A stretch of 64,000 bases of DNA from Rivularia sp034931125 (GTDB taxonomy: Bacteria; Cyanobacteriota; Cyanobacteriia; Cyanobacteriales; Nostocaceae), in assembly GCF_034931125.1 (NCBI RefSeq), contig NZ_JAYGHM010000009.1, forward strand, positions 62,001-126,000, given 5' to 3'. Below the pieces are notes generated by a model. It saw only the letters and a program-made list of their open reading frames with translations. It had not been told where the DNA came from and did not search any database. Positions 15,854 through 24,500 of this stretch are shown piece after piece. The position numbers were made by a program, and so were the translations under genes. The first letter of the stretch is position 1. Every line of letters starts with the position of its first letter.

Positions 15854-16996
15854 ATGGTTCAAACCCAAAATTTTCAGGTATCGGCTGTAATTACGGACGC
15901 ACAGCGGGAAATGTTTCTGGATGTGCCTTTTAAGGTATACAAAGACTATCCTCATTGGGTTCCACCGATCCGCAGCAGTGTAGCTAAGCAATTAGCATCA
16001 CAAAATAATCCTTTTCTAGAATACGGAGAATTTCAGCAGTTTATCGCTGTTTCGCAGAAAAACGGCGAACCTTTAGGACGAATTGTTGCAGTTGTAAATC
16101 AGCGATTAATTAGCAGTGAAAGCAAAAATGTCGGGATTTTTGGTTATTTTGAATGTATTGAAGACTTTGAGGTTGCGAATAGTTTATTAGAAACTGCTAG
16201 TCAATGGTTGCGCGATCGCAATATGACTGTTGTCAGAGGTCCGATTAATTTATCTACCCATAATAGCTGTTTGTTTTTGGTAGATAGTTTTGATGTTCCA
16301 CCCATGATGATGACACCTTATAATCCGCCTTATTATCCAGATTTTATGGAAAAAGCGGGTTATTACAAAGGTAATGATGCTTATGCTTATGATTTTCCTT
16401 TGGATTTGATTTTAGATCCCAAATTTGAAAAAGGTTATCGAATTGCTTGTAAATCTGGAATTAACTTCCGTCCTCTCCGTACCAAAGGTGAAGGTTTTGA
16501 GCAAGATTGTCGCAGTTTGTACGAATTATTTTCTGAAACCTTTGTGAATAACTATAGTTCAACTACTCGTACCGAAGAAGAATTTATGGACGAGGCAAAA
16601 GAATTACAGTCATTAGTAGACCCAGATGTATTTCCCGTTGCTGAAGATAACGGTAAAATGGTCGGTTTTTGGATGGGTTTACCCGACTATAATATTGCTT
16701 TGAAACACGTTGACGGTAAACTAAATTGGTTAGGAATTTTCAAATTTCTTTGGTATCGTCGTCAAATTGACCAAGGAAGAGTAATTGTGATTTGTAGCTT
16801 GCCAGAATATCGTCGTAAAATGGTTCCTTTAGGCTTAATTTATTTGGGAATGCAGGGGGGAATTAAAAAAGGTAAACCTTATAAAAGAGCCGAACTTTCC
16901 TTTGTATGGGAAGATAACTCACCCTCGCGAAAATTAGTTGAAGCCGCAGGTGGCAAGATTTACAAGACTTACCGAATTTACGAAAAAGCATTATGA
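15854..16996 (+). CDS. GNAT-like N-acyltransferase fold protein (about 380 aa family)
   Basis: A 380-aa protein of a widespread bacterial family of uncharacterised GNAT-fold proteins. Typical features are FKVYKDYPHWVPPIRSS at the N-terminus, GEPLGRIVAVVNQRL, the central RGPINLSTHNSCLFLVD and PYNPPYYPDFMEKAGYYK, and a C-terminal GNAT half (YRRKMVPLGLIYLGMQGG; RAELSFVWEDNSPSRKLVEAAGG). Its stop overlaps the next start in ATGA, so translation with the epimerase gene is coupled. The operon partners suggest modification of a lipid or glycoconjugate, but the substrate is unknown. Confidence 0.7.
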   Translation: MVQTQNFQVSAVITDAQREMFLDVPFKVYKDYPHWVPPIRSSVAKQLASQNNPFLEYGEFQQFIAVSQKNGEPLGRIVAVVNQRLISSESKNVGIFGYFECIEDFEVANSLLETASQWLRDRNMTVVRGPINLSTHNSCLFLVDSFDVPPMMMTPYNPPYYPDFMEKAGYYKGNDAYAYDFPLDLILDPKFEKGYRIACKSGINFRPLRTKGEGFEQDCRSLYELFSETFVNNYSSTTRTEEEFMDEAKELQSLVDPDVFPVAEDNGKMVGFWMGLPDYNIALKHVDGKLNWLGIFKFLWYRRQIDQGRVIVICSLPEYRRKMVPLGLIYLGMQGGIKKGKPYKRAELSFVWEDNSPSRKLVEAAGGKIYKTYRIYEKAL

Positions 16997-17964
16997 AAGC
17001 TCTAGTTACAGGTGCCAATGGTTTTACGGGTTCGCACTTAGTAAAAGCGCTACAGCAGCGCGGTGATACGGTTGTTGGTTTCGTGCGAAAATCTAGCAAT
17101 TTATCTCGATTAAAAGATACAGGAATACAGTTAGTTACGGGAGATATTAGCGATCGCCATGCTCTACGTCAAGCCATGCAAGACGTTGATACAGTGTTTC
17201 ATACAGCGGCTTTCGTCGAACTAGGTTTAGTCAATGCGGCAAAAATGGAACGGGTAAACGTCGAAGGAACCCAAGCCGTTTTAGAAGTTGCCAAGGAAAT
17301 GCAAATATCAAAAATGGTATATTGCAGCACTATAGGTATTTATGGCGATACAAAGGGTCAAGTAGTCAATGAAACCTTTGAAAGAACCCAAGAAAACTTT
17401 TCCTCAGCCTATGACAGCACCAAATATGAAGCACAGCAGCTAGTAGATAACTATGCTGTAATTGGTTTCCCCGTAGTTAGCGTCATGCCATCCGGTATCT
17501 TTGGTGCAGATGACCCCCATTTCGGGCCCGTATTTAAACTATTTTTGCAAGGTAAACTAAAATTTTGGGTCGGTGGCGATCGCATGACTGGGGTAGTTCA
17601 TGTTGATGATTTAGTCAGTGCGATGATATTAGCAGCCGAAAAAGGGGAACGAGGAGAACACTTTATCATTTCCGCAGGTGAAATTCCTTCCCGCGAAATG
17701 TTTGAAATCATCAGCGAACAAACAGGTATTGCCACACCCGTGGAAGTTCCCCAACCATTAGTTAGAGTAATTGGTAATATTCTTGACTTCATAGGGAAAA
17801 TATTCTCCTGGAATCCACCTATAGGGAGAGAGCGCGTACACTACCTATACGACCGCTGCGTGCGAGTTGATGCCACAAAAGCCCGCGAAAAACTAGGTTG
17901 GCAACCCCGGTCGGTGGCGCAAATATTACAAGAAATTACCACGCAATTGAAAGCCGAAATTTGA
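16993..17964 (+). CDS. NAD-dependent epimerase/dehydratase (SDR, HpnA/3-beta-HSD-like)
   Basis: A 323-aa extended SDR with the Rossmann motif GANGFTGSHLV (residues 7-17), the acidic DTVFHTAAFVELG region, the catalytic serine region CSTIGIYGD, the YxxxK pair in YDSTKYEAQQL, and VVSVMPSGIFG. The overall pattern resembles hopanoid-associated sugar epimerase HpnA and 3-beta-hydroxysteroid dehydrogenase-like enzymes. It overlaps the upstream GNAT-like gene by 4 nt and precedes a fatty-acid-hydroxylase-type gene, fitting a lipid-modifying operon. The exact reaction is not determinable. Confidence 0.8.
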   Translation: MKALVTGANGFTGSHLVKALQQRGDTVVGFVRKSSNLSRLKDTGIQLVTGDISDRHALRQAMQDVDTVFHTAAFVELGLVNAAKMERVNVEGTQAVLEVAKEMQISKMVYCSTIGIYGDTKGQVVNETFERTQENFSSAYDSTKYEAQQLVDNYAVIGFPVVSVMPSGIFGADDPHFGPVFKLFLQGKLKFWVGGDRMTGVVHVDDLVSAMILAAEKGERGEHFIISAGEIPSREMFEIISEQTGIATPVEVPQPLVRVIGNILDFIGKIFSWNPPIGRERVHYLYDRCVRVDATKAREKLGWQPRSVAQILQEITTQLKAEI

Positions 17965-18114
17965 CCAAGCAATTTGCAATGCAATGTATTCCCAAGGCTC
18001 TGACTGGGAACAAGAGTAATGCCTAAAGTCTCAATAAAGTAATGCTCTACTCCGCGATCGCGCTGAGAAATTGTTACGATAAATTACGAGAGAAATATTC
18101 CTGCAAAATTTTAT

Positions 18115-18621
18115 ATGAATCCTGGTTTATTAACTGCTTCAAGAGCAATAATTTGTTTTATTATCGCCTTCGTACTATCAAGTTTAGTCGAATATTGGCT
18201 GCATCGGCTGATGCACGTCAACCGTAAAATTGGTGAACGTCACCGCGACCATCATCGTCGTAACGAAGCCCAAGGAGTAGTCTGGGAATTTCGCGATTAC
18301 ACAGTTGGTGGTTCAATAGCCATGCTGTTAATGTTTCTCTATTCTTGGGATGCTGGATTGGGTTGGTTATTAGGTAGTTTAGTCTACGCAGCCTTTTCCG
18401 CATATGCTCATCAATTGCAGCATGAAAATCCCACTAAATGTTTCTGGATGAAAATGCCAGTACATTACGTACATCACAAATATGGGATGTGGGAACACAA
18501 CTTTGGTTTAGCAGTAGATTGGTGGGATCATGTTTTTGGGACTTACAAAGCCGTAGAATGGCTGAGCGAAAAAGAAATAGCACTATCCGAACGTGGTTAT
18601 TTACAGTTGAAGTGGTGGTAG
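18115..18621 (+). CDS. fatty acid hydroxylase/sterol desaturase superfamily protein
   Basis: A 168-aa integral membrane diiron enzyme. Its histidine boxes are HRLMH (about 30-34), HRDHH (43-47), HQLQH near 98-102, and HYVHHKYGMWEHNFG near 117-131. Two hydrophobic regions flank them (AIICFIIAFVLSSLVEYW; SIAMLLMFLYSW...LGSLVYAAFSAYAH). Relatives hydroxylate or desaturate lipids and carotenoids using oxygen. It lies 150 nt after the epimerase gene on the same strand and is probably the last gene of that operon. The substrate is unknown. Confidence 0.8.
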   Translation: MNPGLLTASRAIICFIIAFVLSSLVEYWLHRLMHVNRKIGERHRDHHRRNEAQGVVWEFRDYTVGGSIAMLLMFLYSWDAGLGWLLGSLVYAAFSAYAHQLQHENPTKCFWMKMPVHYVHHKYGMWEHNFGLAVDWWDHVFGTYKAVEWLSEKEIALSERGYLQLKWW

Positions 18622-19022
18622 AGAATTGCGCCGATCGCAGGGTGTTGAAAAACGGCTTTGAAAAAAACCGCTGAATCCCATGACTGATAAGCAATTGAGG
18701 CGAAAAGATTCCAAAGCAGATCGGCGCACCTTACCCAGTTTAAATTCAAACTAATCCCTATTAGGGATTAAAACGCACTGATTTACTCTTAACCCGCGCA
18801 GGCGGGTTTTGCTTGTGTAGCAGCGGTTTCAACCGCCGAATTAGAACTGTAATTATGTTACCTGTGCGTAAACCCATCACATTCATTACACAAAACAATC
18901 AAAATTTGTAGTAAGTGACCCTAGCCCCTGATTTAAGGACTAAAGTCCTTACTACAAACAATTACTTCCATTTCACCCCAAATTGAGCATAAATGTGAAG
19001 CAATTGTCCCAGCTTTCCTGAA
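18622..19022. repeat. repeat-rich spacer, including a CRISPR-repeat-like 37-mer
   Basis: This gap has several small elements. An inverted pair GCGCCGATC...GATCGGCGC spans about 18628-18727. A 37-nt segment at 18738-18774 starts GTTTAAATTC, ends ATTAGGGATTAAAAC and carries the palindrome TAATCCCTATTAGGGATTA. A GCGCAGGCGGGTTTTGC stem lies at about 18791-18812, and a GGACTAAAGTCC stem near 18937-18950. No protein gene is visible. Confidence 0.6.
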
Positions 19023-19157
19023 TTAAGGATTAAGAACGTGAAAGTAAATTGCCGCTACCAAGAAATTACCAGCCAATAAAATAGCGCTGATTAATGTGCG
19101 GTAAGGGAAAGGGGCTTTAGCACCCGATTGAGCAACATCTGCACCAACTTTAGCCAT
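19023..19157 (-). CDS. psaX: photosystem I subunit PsaX
   Basis: A 44-aa reading frame on the minus strand, ATG at 19157 and TAA at 19023-19025. A soluble N-terminus (MAKVGADVAQSGAKAP) precedes FPYRTLISAILLAGNFLVAA and then IYFHVLNP. The single transmembrane helix with the LLAxNFLVAAxYFH pattern matches PsaX, the small peripheral photosystem I subunit known from Thermosynechococcus and heterocystous cyanobacteria. A GGAG ribosome binding site (TTAGGAGAAAAACG) precedes the ATG. It is upstream of nothing on its strand and appears monocistronic. It is easy to miss because of its size. Confidence 0.85.
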   Translation of the reverse strand: MAKVGADVAQSGAKAPFPYRTLISAILLAGNFLVAAIYFHVLNP

Positions 19158-19306
19158 AATCGTTTTTCTCCTAAATCTAAGGGCTTCTTACACAAATACC
19201 AAAAAGATGTCGTTTTTCGTGAAATTCGTTAGAAAGATTTTCATTAATTGCTCAAAAGTCCTAAACGCTCTGTTTTCTACTCAACATGACTTCTGTAGAT
19301 AGTTGA

Positions 19307-20179
19307 CTATTCCACAGCGGCATGGTAAGAGCTACGAACTAAAGGCCCGGATCGGACGTGAGAAAATCCCATCTGACGTGCTATCGTACCCAATTCCTCA
19401 AACTCTTCTGGAGTCCAATATTTTTGCACGGGTAAATGTTCTAACGATGGTCGCATATATTGACCGATTGTTAGGCGATCGCACTCTACATTACGCAAAT
19501 CTTGCATCGTCTCGATAACTTCTTCGACGGTTTCACCATGTCCCAACATCAAGCCGGATTTTGTAGGAATATTCGGGTCGATTTGCTTAACTATTTGCAG
19601 AACTCGTAAAGAGCGATCGTATTTTGCTCCCCGACGCACGGGACCTTGCAAACGTCGCACTGTCTCGATATTATGGTTGTAACAAGCTGGCTTTGCTAAA
19701 GTAATTATTTCTATTGGCTGCACTTCTCCGTAAAAATCGGGAGTCAGTACCTCAATTTGAGTAGAAGCATTGAGTTGACGAATACTCTCCATAGTTTTGA
19801 CAAACCAACTCGCACCTCCATCAGCTAAATCATCACGAGCTACAGAAGTTAACACCACATAGCGCAATCCTAAAAGCTGTACCGCTTGTGCGACTTTTAA
19901 TGGTTCTTCCGGGTCTAAAGCCATTGGTGCATGACCTTTATCTACTTGACAAAAAGCACATGACCTAGTACAAGTCGGTCCCATTAATAGGAAGCTGGCA
20001 GTTTTTTGTGAGTAGCATTCTCCCCGATTTGGGCAACGTCCTTCTTCACAAATTGTGTGAATTTGCCGCTGTTTAATAATCTGCTGAACCGTCGAGATTT
20101 CGCTGGCTTTACCAATAGGACGACGCAACCACGATGGTATTCCCATATCCGATCTAATAGAAGCTTTTGAGGAAGTCAT
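19307..20179 (-). CDS. lipA: lipoyl synthase LipA
   Basis: A 290-aa radical-SAM lipoyl synthase. The auxiliary cluster motif CEEGRCPNRGEC (about 44-55) and the radical-SAM motif CTRSCAFC (about 70-77) are complete. Also typical are TSVARDDLADGGASWF, IEVLTPDF, HNIETVRRLQGPVR, KSGLMLGHGE, LTIGQYMRPS and the C-terminal serine region SGPLVRSSYHA. The enzyme inserts two sulfurs into octanoyl groups on lipoyl-dependent proteins. Cyanobacteria often carry two lipA copies; only this one is in the window. Confidence 0.95.
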   Translation of the reverse strand: MTSSKASIRSDMGIPSWLRRPIGKASEISTVQQIIKQRQIHTICEEGRCPNRGECYSQKTASFLLMGPTCTRSCAFCQVDKGHAPMALDPEEPLKVAQAVQLLGLRYVVLTSVARDDLADGGASWFVKTMESIRQLNASTQIEVLTPDFYGEVQPIEIITLAKPACYNHNIETVRRLQGPVRRGAKYDRSLRVLQIVKQIDPNIPTKSGLMLGHGETVEEVIETMQDLRNVECDRLTIGQYMRPSLEHLPVQKYWTPEEFEELGTIARQMGFSHVRSGPLVRSSYHAAVE

Positions 20180-20697
20180 AGCAATATGCGGTATTGATTT
20201 GAAATAATCCAGGTAATTCGAGATGAACTTATATCAAACTCCTATTCTTACCGTAATTCAAACTAGAAACAACTTCAAAATTCATTATTGCTGCTGGATT
20301 TCTTAGATAAAGAGATTTGAAATCATCATGTCTTATCTAATTGCGTGCGTAGGTCTTAATACTCATATTTATAATTTATTTATAGTTGAATCGTCATTTA
20401 TACACGCAACAATTAATTAAATTACCGATAAAACCTTACCATTTGCTGGTTGATTAATTTCCTTTATCGATTACTAAAACCTTACGGACAAAGGAAAACA
20501 GACTTTAGAACAAGCTATGAAATGAATCAGTAATACTCAGAATAATATGTTTTATATACCACACTGCTAATTGCTATTTTCGCGGAAAATACTCTCCCCC
20601 AATTAATATACATTTTGGATATAGTGGGATAACTCTAGTATGCGTTCCCGGCGAAAACGCCATTTTAAACCTAAATTATCTTTTAGAGCGAAACATT
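20180..20697. other. divergent spacer, nothing recognised
   Basis: This AT-rich gap between lipA and the rightward response-regulator gene has no repeat, small gene or clear operator. A TATAGT hexamer at about 20617-20622 may be part of a promoter for the response regulator. Confidence 0.35.
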
Positions 20698-21288
20698 GTG
20701 GCAAATAATAAAATTTTAGTTATTGATGATACTACAGTCGTCAGGGTGAAAGTACGAGAAATGTTACCTCCAGGCAACTTTCAGGTGCTAGAAGCCAAGG
20801 ACGGCTTAGAGGGACTTAACTTAATCCGCAAAGAAAAATTTAGTTTGATTATGCTGGATTTCCTCTTGCCGAAAATGAGTGGCTGGGAGGTTTACCAAGA
20901 AATCCAGGCTCAGCCAGATTTAAGAAAAACCCCTTTGGTTGTAATGTCAGGACGTAAAGAAGAAGTTACCGAAAAAATTTCCGAACCTTTCGAGCATTTT
21001 GAATTTCTCAACAAACCCTTTGACCAAAAGCAGCTAATTAGCTCAATTAAAGCAGCAATGGCTAAAGCGAAACAACCGCGAATGCAACCCGTTGCGGCTG
21101 CTGTTGCTAACGGAAGTAATGGAACTAATGGTAACGGAACTAACGGAACCGCATCTGCTGAATACCCTAACTCCGAGACAGAAATACATACACTTAACGA
21201 ACAAATGGCAAAAATGCAGGCAGAAATTGACGGCTTGAAAAAACAGCTAACTCAAGTAGTTGCGTATATCAAACAAAAGATGAAATAA
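20698..21288 (+). CDS. CheY-type response regulator with Asn/Gly/Thr-rich linker and coiled coil
   Basis: A 196-aa response regulator starting at GTG 20698. The receiver domain (residues 1-120) has the acidic pair IDDTT, the phospho-acceptor aspartate in LIMLDFLLPKMSG, a VVMSGR switch region and the lysine in FLNKPFD. An Asn/Gly/Thr-rich linker (NGSNGTNGNGTNGTA) leads to a C-terminal coiled coil (ETEIHTLNEQMAKMQAEIDGLKKQL). No DNA-binding domain is present, so it probably signals by protein contact, as seen in gliding and phototaxis regulators. A terminator follows. Confidence 0.85.
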   Translation: MANNKILVIDDTTVVRVKVREMLPPGNFQVLEAKDGLEGLNLIRKEKFSLIMLDFLLPKMSGWEVYQEIQAQPDLRKTPLVVMSGRKEEVTEKISEPFEHFEFLNKPFDQKQLISSIKAAMAKAKQPRMQPVAAAVANGSNGTNGNGTNGTASAEYPNSETEIHTLNEQMAKMQAEIDGLKKQLTQVVAYIKQKMK

Positions 21289-21323
21289 CAAAAACTTAAA
21301 CGTAAAATTTATGTTCAATTATT

Positions 21324-21347
21324 AGCCTGTTTAGACGGGCTTTTTTA
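21324..21347 (+). terminator. rho-independent terminator after the response regulator
   Basis: An AGCCTG...CGGGCT stem (one G-T pair) is followed by a run of T residues (CTTTTTTATTT), about 36 nt after the stop codon at 21288. Confidence 0.75.
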
Positions 21348-21583
21348 TTTGGCTAAAATTTAAATTCCAATTTCGATTTAAATCTAATCAAACCTACACA
21401 AACATAAATTAGCTGCATTTATGTGAACGGTAACGAACATATAATCTCTTTAGATTTTTATTTATTAAGATTTTAATCTAAATAGCACATTTCTATGTCT
21501 TTTAATATTAAGGATGATACTTCAACTAACTTGATGGGAACAATATAAAAAAGAAGCGCGAATAGATTAAAAACGGCAAAACA

Positions 21584-24500
21584 ATGCTTTTATCATCACA
21601 AAAACTTCCCACTATTTCTGGTTACAGCATCACAGAGCAAATTTATTCAAGCAGCCAAACTATTGTTTACAGAGGAGTTAGAGTAAAAGATCAAAAACCC
21701 GTCGTCATTAAACTGATGCGAATCGAATATCCAACTTCCCAGGAAATCATCAAGTTTCGGCATCAGTATTTTATTACTCAAAATTTAGATGTACCCGGTA
21801 TTATCAAATCTTACAGTTTAGAAAACTATGGGAAAAGCTATGCTTTGATAATGGAATTTGGGGGAATTTCGCTTAGGGATGAAATGGCTAGTTGGGATTC
21901 TGAGAAAATACGTAAAAAACCTGACTTCCTGAATTACTTTCTCGATATTGCCATTAAAATAGCGTCGGCTCTCGATCAATTACATCACTACCAGATAATT
22001 CACAAAGATATTAAACCAGATAATATTCTCATTAATCCGATTACCAAAGAAGTAAAAATCACTGATTTTAGTATCGCTTCCATTTTACCTAGAGAAGTTC
22101 AATTTATTACCAATCCTGATGTTTTAGAAGGAACGCTAGCCTATATCTCTCCCGAACAAACCGGAAGAATGAACCGGGGTATTGACTATCGTAGCGATTA
22201 TTATTCTTTGGGTGTGACTTACTTTGAATTACTAACCGGAGAGTTACCTTTTAGTAATGACAATCCGTTAGAGTTGATTTACTCCCATATTTCTAAACAG
22301 CCACCAGTTGACAAAATTATTAACTATAATCCTGAGATCATATCTAATATTATTTGTAAATTGATGGCAAAAAATGCCGAAGAACGTTATCAAAGCGCCT
22401 TTGGATTAAAACACGATTTAGAATTATGCCTGAAAGATTTACAAAACAATAAGAAAATAGAATTTGAGTTAGCAACAAAAGATATTTCCGACCATTTTAT
22501 CATACCTGAAAAACTTTACGGTAGAGAAACAGAAGTTAAAGAATTGCTTGCTGCATTCGATAGAGTCATCAATCCTCCCCAACATCATCTGGAAAAATCA
22601 GAAGTAACTAAAGGTGTAGAGTTATTTTTGGTTAAAGGTTATTCCGGAATGGGTAAAACCGCTGTGGTAAATGAAATCTACATACCTGTTCTTAGAGAAA
22701 AAGGTTACTTTATTCAAGGAAAATTTAACCAATTACAGCGAGATATTCCCTTTTCAGGATGGGTAGAAGCTTTAAGTAGTTTAATTCAGCATTTACTCAG
22801 TGAAAATGATACTCAAATTGAACAATGGAAAACTAATATTATCTCTAATTTAGGCGACCAAGCCCAAGTAATAGTTAATTTAATTCCCGCATTAGAAGTG
22901 ATAATTGGACAGCAGCCAAAACCAGCAGAATTATCTGGAGTTGCGGCTCAAAATAGGTTAAATTTCTTATTTCAGAAATTCATAAATATTTTTGCAATTA
23001 GAAAACATCCTTTAGTGATATTTTTAGATGATTTGCAATGGGCTGATGCGGCTTCTTTAAGTTTGATCCAGCTATTAATGAGCGGTAACAGTACGATCAA
23101 AAATTTACCAATTAAGCAGAATAAATTGGGTATTCAAATACCTAATTTTAAACCCGCTAATATAAATGAAAATGATGATGCTCTGCTATTGATTGGGTCT
23201 TATAGAGACAACGAAGTTTCGATGACGCATCCACTTTATTTTACAATCGGAGAAATAAAGAAAAATAAAGTAAGAGTTAGTTCTATAAATCTAGAACCAT
23301 TAAATCAAAACGAGTTGGGTATTTTACTTGCAGAAACTCTTAAATGTGAAATAGATAGTGTTATTTCATTAACTCAAGCAGTATTTGCTAAAACCAAAGG
23401 AAATCCGTTTTTTATTCACCAATTCCTCAAGACCTTATATAAAAATCGAGCAATTAAATTCAACCATAAAATTGGTGTTTGGGAATGTGATGTTGCCGAT
23501 GTCAGAAAATTAGCTCTTACAGATGATGTTGTTGAATTTCTAGCACTTCAGATCAAAAGACTACCAACATACAATCAGAAATTATTGAAATTTGCTGCCT
23601 GCATTGGCAATAAATTTGACCTAAAAACTCTTTCTACAATGAATGAAACCCATCCTAACGATACGATAACAGAGTTGTGGGATTCTGTACTAGAAGGATT
23701 AGTTTTACCGATTGATGAAATTGATTTATCAAATCAAGATGACGCAACAACAGCATTGATTATAGATAGCGATCGCGATAACCAAATATCGTTAGGTCAT
23801 TGTCAAGCAAGTCACTTCAAATTTATCCATGACCGGGTTCAGCAAGCCGCTTATTCTTTGATTCCCGAATCAGAAAAACAACAAATTCATTTGGATCTAG
23901 GAAAACTGCTGTTAGATAAAACTTCTGCTGAATTATGGGAAAAAGATATTTTTGGAATTGTCAATCAGTTCAATAAAGCATTGGAATTAATCGACGCTCA
24001 GCAAGAGCGCAACGAGTTAGCAAAAATGAACTTGATAGCTGGACGAAGTGCTATATCAGCAACAGCTTATCAACAAGCATTAAAGTATTTAACTACTGGA
24101 AGAGAACTACTAATTTCAGACTGTTGGGAGACAGAATACGAGTTAAGTTTGGGTTTACATGAAGCATTAGCAGAAATTACATATCTAACGGGTGATTTTC
24201 AGGCTTCGGAAGAGTTTGTAGAAGTAGTGCTGACACAAGCTAAAACACTATTAGAAAAAGTCAAAGTTTATGAAATTAGAATTCAAGCTTATGGAGCGCA
24301 AGGTAAAGCAATAGAAGCAGTTAATACAGCGTTAAAAGTACTTAAACAGTTAGGAATCGAATTTCCCGAAAATCCCAATCAATCTGATGTTGAGCAAACT
24401 ATGGGACAAATGGCATCAAATTTTGCAGGAAGGGAGATAGAAGAATTAGCCGATTTACCAGAAATGACAGAAGCCGAACCGCTAGCAGCGATGCGTATTC

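Noticed and set aside
18738..18774. A CRISPR array
   Set aside because: Only one repeat-like unit is present, with no spacers and no cas genes, so it is reported only as a solitary repeat-like sequence.
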